A stretch of DNA of 7,642 nt from JAAYCI01 sp964550985. Its GTDB lineage: Bacteria; Bacillota; Clostridia; Oscillospirales; Ruminococcaceae. Shown piece by piece: positions 5,254-7,642 of the stretch. Below the pieces are notes generated by a model. It was not told the DNA's origin. It saw only the letters and a list, made by a program, of their open reading frames with translations, and ran no database searches. Each line of letters starts with the position of its first letter. The first letter of the stretch is position 1. The DNA lies in contig CAZKBM010000111.1 in the NCBI GenBank assembly GCA_964550985.1, positions 1 to 7,642 on the forward strand, in the 5' to 3' direction. The position numbers and the translations under genes were made by a program.

Positions 5254-5282
5254 AATATAAAGGTGCTAACTTAAATCACCAA
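5254..5282 (-). promoter_or_regulatory. Early (minus-strand) promoter of the Cro-like operon
   Basis: On the minus strand TTGGTG (5282-5277) and TATATT (5259-5254) are 17 bp apart. Transcription would begin near 5247, inside or next to O1, leaving a ~45-nt leader with AAGGAGGT before the ATG at 5200. The -35 end is close to operator O2. Confidence 0.65.
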
Positions 5283-5285
5283 TAC

Positions 5286-5303
5286 GAAGTACCAAGGCCA
5301 ATT
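5286..5303. promoter_or_regulatory. Operator-like site O2 (degenerate)
   Basis: GAAGTACCAAGGCCAATT shares TACCAAGG-C/T-CAA with the reverse complement of O1 (11 of 12 core bases) but has poor outer ends. It lies directly upstream of the early-promoter -35 element. Confidence 0.5.
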
Positions 5304-5336
5304 AGGCAACCGGAGTCAACCTGTGCTTACAGTATA

Positions 5337-5354
5337 CGGTTACTTTAGTTAACA
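5337..5354. promoter_or_regulatory. Operator O3
   Basis: CGGTTACTTTAGTTAACA fits the shared pattern TAC-yww-rGTyAACA of the other sites. Its right end supplies the TTAACA -35 hexamer of the repressor promoter. Confidence 0.6.
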
Positions 5355-5377
5355 GTCAAGCGCTAATTGTGTACTTT
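5349..5377 (+). promoter_or_regulatory. Repressor (maintenance) promoter
   Basis: TTAACA (5349-5354) and TACTTT (5372-5377) are exactly 17 bp apart, about 42 bp upstream of the GTG at 5420. The -35 lies in O3 and the -10 in O4, which implies autoregulation of the repressor. Confidence 0.55.
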
Positions 5378-5385
5378 GGTTAACA
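5368..5385. promoter_or_regulatory. Operator O4
   Basis: TGTGTACTTTGGTTAACA is closely related to O3 (ACTTT-r-GTTAACA shared) and to O1. It covers the -10 element of the repressor promoter. Confidence 0.65.
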
Positions 5386-5419
5386 TCTACGTATTGCACA
5401 AAATGAAGGTGGGTATATT

Positions 5420-5803
5420 GTGTTTTATGACGTATTTGTTATGCTTTGCAACCAAAAGGGTATAAGCTTATCAAGGGCCGCAGAGGATATAAGATTAAAC
5501 CGCGCGGCAGTTGCAAAGTGGAAAAAAGGCGCAATCCCAGGAGGCGATACATTAAGCAAACTTTCTGATTACTTTGAGGTGCCAATTGAGTATTTGCTCA
5601 CTGGAAAAGAAAACGCCCCCACCACAGGCGGGGACGATGAATTACAGGAGTATTTAGAAGAGCTGCGAAGTAGGCCGGAGAAGAAAGCCTTGCTCTCCAT
5701 TACAAAAAATGCCACCAAAGAGCAGATAGAAGCCTCTGTGAAAATAGTGGATGCCTACCTGGAAAGCATTGGAGTATACACAAAAGACGACGACACCCAA
5801 TAG
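5420..5803 (+). CDS. XRE-family phage repressor (ImmR-like)
   Basis: This 127-residue protein has an N-terminal helix-turn-helix domain: residues 15-37 (ISLSRAAEDIRLNRAAV, then AKWKKG) and the closing YFEVPIEYLLTGK (51-63) are diagnostic of short XRE repressors. A linker (64-73) leads to a helical C-terminal part (74-118) that probably mediates dimerisation. There is no LexA/CI-type autocleavage domain, so inactivation must depend on another factor, most simply the adjacent ImmA-like protease. The start is a GTG at 5420 with GAAGGTGGG about seven bases upstream; VFYDVFVMLC matches the usual FYE-x-F-x-x-LC opening of these repressors, so the later ATG (Met8) would cut into helix 1. It should silence the divergent early operon and control itself through O1-O4. 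Confidence 0.92.
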   Translation: MFYDVFVMLCNQKGISLSRAAEDIRLNRAAVAKWKKGAIPGGDTLSKLSDYFEVPIEYLLTGKENAPTTGGDDELQEYLEELRSRPEKKALLSITKNATKEQIEASVKIVDAYLESIGVYTKDDDTQ

Positions 5804-5823
5804 CGGAATTATCGGTGTACAGA

Positions 5824-6312
5824 ATGAATGAAATCTATGTGGTTCCACTGAATTTGCCTGTTGAGTGCAAGGGCCAGGTGAGGCCTACCCCAGATGGCGA
5901 CTATTATATCTTTATAAATGCAAGATACACATACGAGCAGCAACTTGAAATCTATAATCACGAAATGACCCATATTTTAGAAAATCACCATTACCAGGAG
6001 GGCCGCGAAATTGCGGATATCGAGCTGGAAGCCAAAAGCAAGGCCGCGCTGATAGAGCGTATAAAGGAAGCTGAGACAAAAGGGCTTCCGTCCGCTCCGA
6101 CACTGCTGCATACGTCCATAGAGCCCATCTATCGGTCGGCCTGTATGCAAGAGGCTGAGAACGAAGTAGAGGACGAAGAACCGGCCCTACTTTCGCTTTG
6201 GCAAGAAGCCAGAAGCATTGGAAGCGCCATAACTGCAGAACAGGAAGAGGCGTGGGACAGAGAAGAAAGATACAACGATAACTTTATTTGGGAATCCCGG
6301 CAGGCGTGGTAG
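5824..6312 (+). CDS. ImmA/IrrE-type zinc metalloprotease
   Basis: The protein (162 residues from the ATG at 5824) has the zinc-protease signature HEMTH (HExxH; residues 46-50) preceded by a helix (TYEQQLEIYN). Downstream acidic residues in IADIELEAK (63-71) are candidates for the third metal ligand. By analogy with ImmA of ICEBs1, it would cleave the neighbouring repressor and trigger induction. It starts about 20 bp after the repressor stop and is presumably in the same operon. A GTG at 5815 is an equally possible start (165 residues); neither has a strong ribosome site, which fits low or coupled translation. The C-terminal half (about 80-162) is acidic and helical, with no recognised domain. 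Confidence 0.85.
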   Translation: MNEIYVVPLNLPVECKGQVRPTPDGDYYIFINARYTYEQQLEIYNHEMTHILENHHYQEGREIADIELEAKSKAALIERIKEAETKGLPSAPTLLHTSIEPIYRSACMQEAENEVEDEEPALLSLWQEARSIGSAITAEQEEAWDREERYNDNFIWESRQAW

Positions 6313-6404
6313 CATAATAGGCAAGGCCGTGGCGTTTCAAAGTGATGTGATGCATATAAAACAGGGGGAATACGGGTATATATGAGGAAATCAGAGTAGT
6401 TTTG

Positions 6405-6433
6405 TTGACAATGCAGGGCCAAAAGCATATAAT
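6405..6433 (+). promoter_or_regulatory. Exact-consensus sigma-70/sigma-A promoter
   Basis: TTGACA (6405-6410), a 17-bp spacer and TATAAT (6428-6433) match consensus at every position. Transcription should begin near 6440, giving a ~100-nt leader before the NYN gene. None of the O1-O4 operator sequences occurs here, so this promoter is likely active in the lysogen. Confidence 0.9.
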
Positions 6434-6439
6434 ATGTGT

Positions 6440-6529
6440 GTAGCCAAAGCTACATATTTGTGTTAAACAGGCCCTAGACTATGACACCCCACCATAAGGG
6501 GAGCGTCGCTGTCTTGGGCCTAACTTTTT
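6440..6529 (+). ncRNA. Structured leader RNA upstream of the NYN nuclease gene
   Basis: The predicted transcript begins with a hairpin whose core is TGTAGC-CAAA-GCTACA (6439-6454). An A/T-rich single-stranded linker follows (6455-6468). Then comes a long bulged hairpin (6469-6521): outer stem AGGCCC-T-AGAC with GTCT-T-GGGCCT (10 pairs, one T-T mismatch), inner pairs GAC/GTC and CCCC/GGGG, and apical loop ACCATAA. Five Ts follow at 6525-6529. The loop bases CCATAA (6492-6497) are the exact complement of TTATGG (6538-6543), which contains the nuclease start codon. It may be a translational control element, an attenuator or a separate small RNA. I could not match it to a known riboswitch class. 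Confidence 0.55.
6469..6529 (+). terminator. Possible intrinsic terminator/attenuator before the NYN gene
   Basis: The GC-rich stem (AGGCCC/GGGCCT outermost) is followed after AAC by TTTTT and then directly by the nuclease ribosome site. The short T-tract with a 3-nt offset suggests partial rather than full termination. Confidence 0.4.
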
Positions 6530-6539
6530 GAGGTGTGTT

Positions 6540-7208
6540 ATGGCAAAAACAGCTATACTTGTAGATGGTGGGTTTTACCGAAAGCGTGCAAGCTATCTCT
6601 GGGGAAATTTGAGCGGCGAGGAAAGGGCAGACGAGTTGGCTCGATACTGCGACGCGCATTTAAAATCCAAAGATAAGCAGGAAAAAGACGATTTGTATAG
6701 AGTGTTTTACTACGATTGTCCGCCAGTGCGTGGAGTGAACGTGTATCACCCATTTCTAAAAAAGAATATTTTGCTCAACTCAACAGAAACATTTCAGTGG
6801 ATGAACAGTTTTTTAGGCATGCTTCGGCATAAACGCAAGTTTGCGCTAAGGCTAGGGGAGTTGTCCCACTCTATGGCAAGCTACAACCTAACAAAAGAAG
6901 CGGCAAAAGATTTGTTTTCCGGGAAAAAGAATCTTGAAGATATGGTAGAGAAAGATTTTCGCCTTGTTGACTTGAAGCAACAGGGAGTAGATATGAGAAT
7001 CGGTGTAGATATTGCTTCTATGGCGTTTAAAAAGCAGATAGATAGAATTATTTTAATAGCAGGAGATAGCGATTTTGTACCAGCAGCAAAACTTGCAAGA
7101 AGAGAAGGGATTGATTTTGTACTTGACCCTATGAGGCAAGAGGTCAAAGATGATTTATTTGAACATATAGATGGATTGCGCACGCCGTGGAGAAAAACTA
7201 CAGAATAA
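6540..7208 (+). CDS. NYN/PIN-like nuclease (LabA/DUF88 type)
   Basis: This 222-residue protein is a NYN-domain, PIN-fold metal-dependent RNase candidate. The acidic residues expected for metal binding are present: Asp9 in ILVDGGF (6-12), Asp151 and Asp157 in GVDMRIGVDIA (149-159), and Asp176/Asp178 in LIAGDSDFVPAAKLA (172-186). The central insert (about 35-145) is helical and basic. The ATG at 6540 follows GAGGTG by four bases; a TTG three codons... further up at 6528 is unlikely because it sits in the T-tract before the ribosome site. It stands alone between the immunity genes and the integrase, with its own strong promoter and structured leader. It is AT-rich with AGA/ATA/AAA-rich codons, unlike the methyltransferases. 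A role in RNA cleavage for phage defence or as a regulated toxin is inference. Confidence 0.85.
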   Translation: MAKTAILVDGGFYRKRASYLWGNLSGEERADELARYCDAHLKSKDKQEKDDLYRVFYYDCPPVRGVNVYHPFLKKNILLNSTETFQWMNSFLGMLRHKRKFALRLGELSHSMASYNLTKEAAKDLFSGKKNLEDMVEKDFRLVDLKQQGVDMRIGVDIASMAFKKQIDRIILIAGDSDFVPAAKLARREGIDFVLDPMRQEVKDDLFEHIDGLRTPWRKTTE

Positions 7209-7265
7209 TGCGTAAGACCCCTGCAACCTCTGCGCTGGCGGTTCATAAATAAAAACCACCTTAGC

Positions 7266-7304
7266 AAGCAGCGGCTACCTGTTTGTAGCAATACACCACT
7301 GCTT
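7266..7304 (+). other. Nested inverted repeat between NYN and integrase genes
   Basis: AAGCAG (7266-7271) pairs with CTGCTT (7299-7304), and inside it GCTAC (7274-7278) pairs with GTAGC (7285-7289). No T-tract follows, so it is not a standard terminator. It could be a regulatory hairpin or an integrase/excisionase binding region. Confidence 0.4.
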
Positions 7305-7365
7305 ATCATGGGGTAGTTTAATTCAGTATCGCATTTTACTATCCTTTCGCGGAGGGCAAGAAGAT

Positions 7366-7642
7366 ATGCTTATATGTCCCCGCTCGGAATGCCGCTGCTC
7401 AAACCCGGACAATAATACTTACTGTGGCTTTTGTGGCAAAAAACTAAAGGCGACAGAGAAAAGGCGCCGAACCAAATCCTCGAACGGGCAGGGCACAGTA
7501 ATTAAGCTGAACGGGCGCAGAGCGAAGTCATGGGGTGCCTATGCACCGTCTGTAAAAGGTATAGATGGAAAAAGACACAGGCAATTCATTGGGACGTTCG
7601 CCACGGAAGGGGAGGCCAGAAGCGCCATCCTATCGCGCCCAC
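7366..7642 (+). CDS. int: Tyrosine recombinase (integrase), N-terminal part with zinc ribbon; cut by right edge
   Basis: The first 92 residues are present. Residues 4-27 form a zinc-ribbon-like unit with Cys4, 9, 11, 20 and 23 (CPRSECRC, then YCGFCGKKL). From about 38, SSNGQGTVIKLNGRRAKSW leads to GKRHRQFIGTFATEGEARSAI. This is the pattern of the arm-type DNA-binding domain (three-stranded sheet then helix) at the start of Firmicutes phage integrases. The core-binding and catalytic domains (R...HxxR...Y) lie beyond the window, so activity cannot be judged. The ATG at 7366 has GGAGGG nine bases upstream. It would catalyse integration and, with an excisionase, excision; its position next to the immunity region fits the usual prophage end. 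Confidence 0.85.
   Translation, partial: MLICPRSECRCSNPDNNTYCGFCGKKLKATEKRRRTKSSNGQGTVIKLNGRRAKSWGAYAPSVKGIDGKRHRQFIGTFATEGEARSAILSRP

Noticed and set aside
6481..6531. 16-codon open frame within the NYN leader (ATG at 6481, TGA overlapping the nuclease ribosome site)
   Set aside because: It could be a leader peptide, but there is no ribosome site at proper spacing and its codons are explained by the hairpin arms.
1..7642. CRISPR array, tRNA or rRNA genes, insertion-sequence transposase
   Set aside because: No regularly spaced repeats, cloverleaf with CCA-type end, rRNA sequence or transposase motif seen on either strand.

Overview
The window looks like the control end of a temperate phage or phage-like integrative element in a low-GC-phylum (Firmicutes) host, most likely a gut Clostridia/Oscillospirales-type bacterium. 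The grounds are strong AGGAGG-type ribosome sites, frequent GTG starts, the family mix (XRE repressor plus ImmA-like protease, small Cro-like XRE protein, DUF4406, orphan DNA methyltransferases, tyrosine integrase) and the contrast between a GC-rich left third and an AT-richer right part. The host assignment is inference; the phage-type layout is visible in the sequence.

Layout. On the minus strand, from right to left, an early-type operon starts at a divergent control region (about 5201-5419): a Cro-like XRE protein (4994-5200), a small Cys-containing protein (4786-4983), a 61-residue protein (4364-4549), then, after a 317-bp divergent gap, a Cys-cluster hypothetical protein (3326-3739), a DUF4406 protein (2931-3239), a beta-class DNA methyltransferase (1958-2929), a C5-cytosine methyltransferase with a repeat-bearing recognition region (57-1961), and the first codons of another gene leaving the left edge. 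The last four are tightly packed, with 1-bp spacing, an ATGA overlap and a 13-bp gap, so they are probably co-translated.

On the plus strand, two small genes sit inside the minus-strand territory like morons: 4057-4374 (unknown, possibly winged-helix) and 4702-4875 (C-terminal membrane helix). To the right of the control region lie the XRE repressor (5420-5803) and its ImmA/IrrE-like metalloprotease (5824-6312), the usual repressor/anti-repressor protease pair. Then comes an exact-consensus sigma-70 promoter driving a ~100-nt structured leader and a NYN/PIN-like nuclease (6540-7208). The start of a tyrosine integrase with an N-terminal zinc ribbon runs off the right edge (7366 onward).

How it fits together: four copies of an 18-bp imperfect palindrome flank or overlap the two divergent promoters in 5228-5385, as expected for a lysogeny switch. 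When the repressor is removed (probably with help of the protease), the minus operon would express methyltransferases that can protect phage DNA from host restriction. The NYN nuclease with its own strong promoter lies between immunity and integrase, a common place for accessory or defence cargo. Its leader is the most unusual object here: it folds into a 5' hairpin and a bulged terminator-like hairpin whose apical loop is exactly complementary over 6 nt to the nuclease start codon region. This suggests RNA-based control of a potentially toxic RNase.
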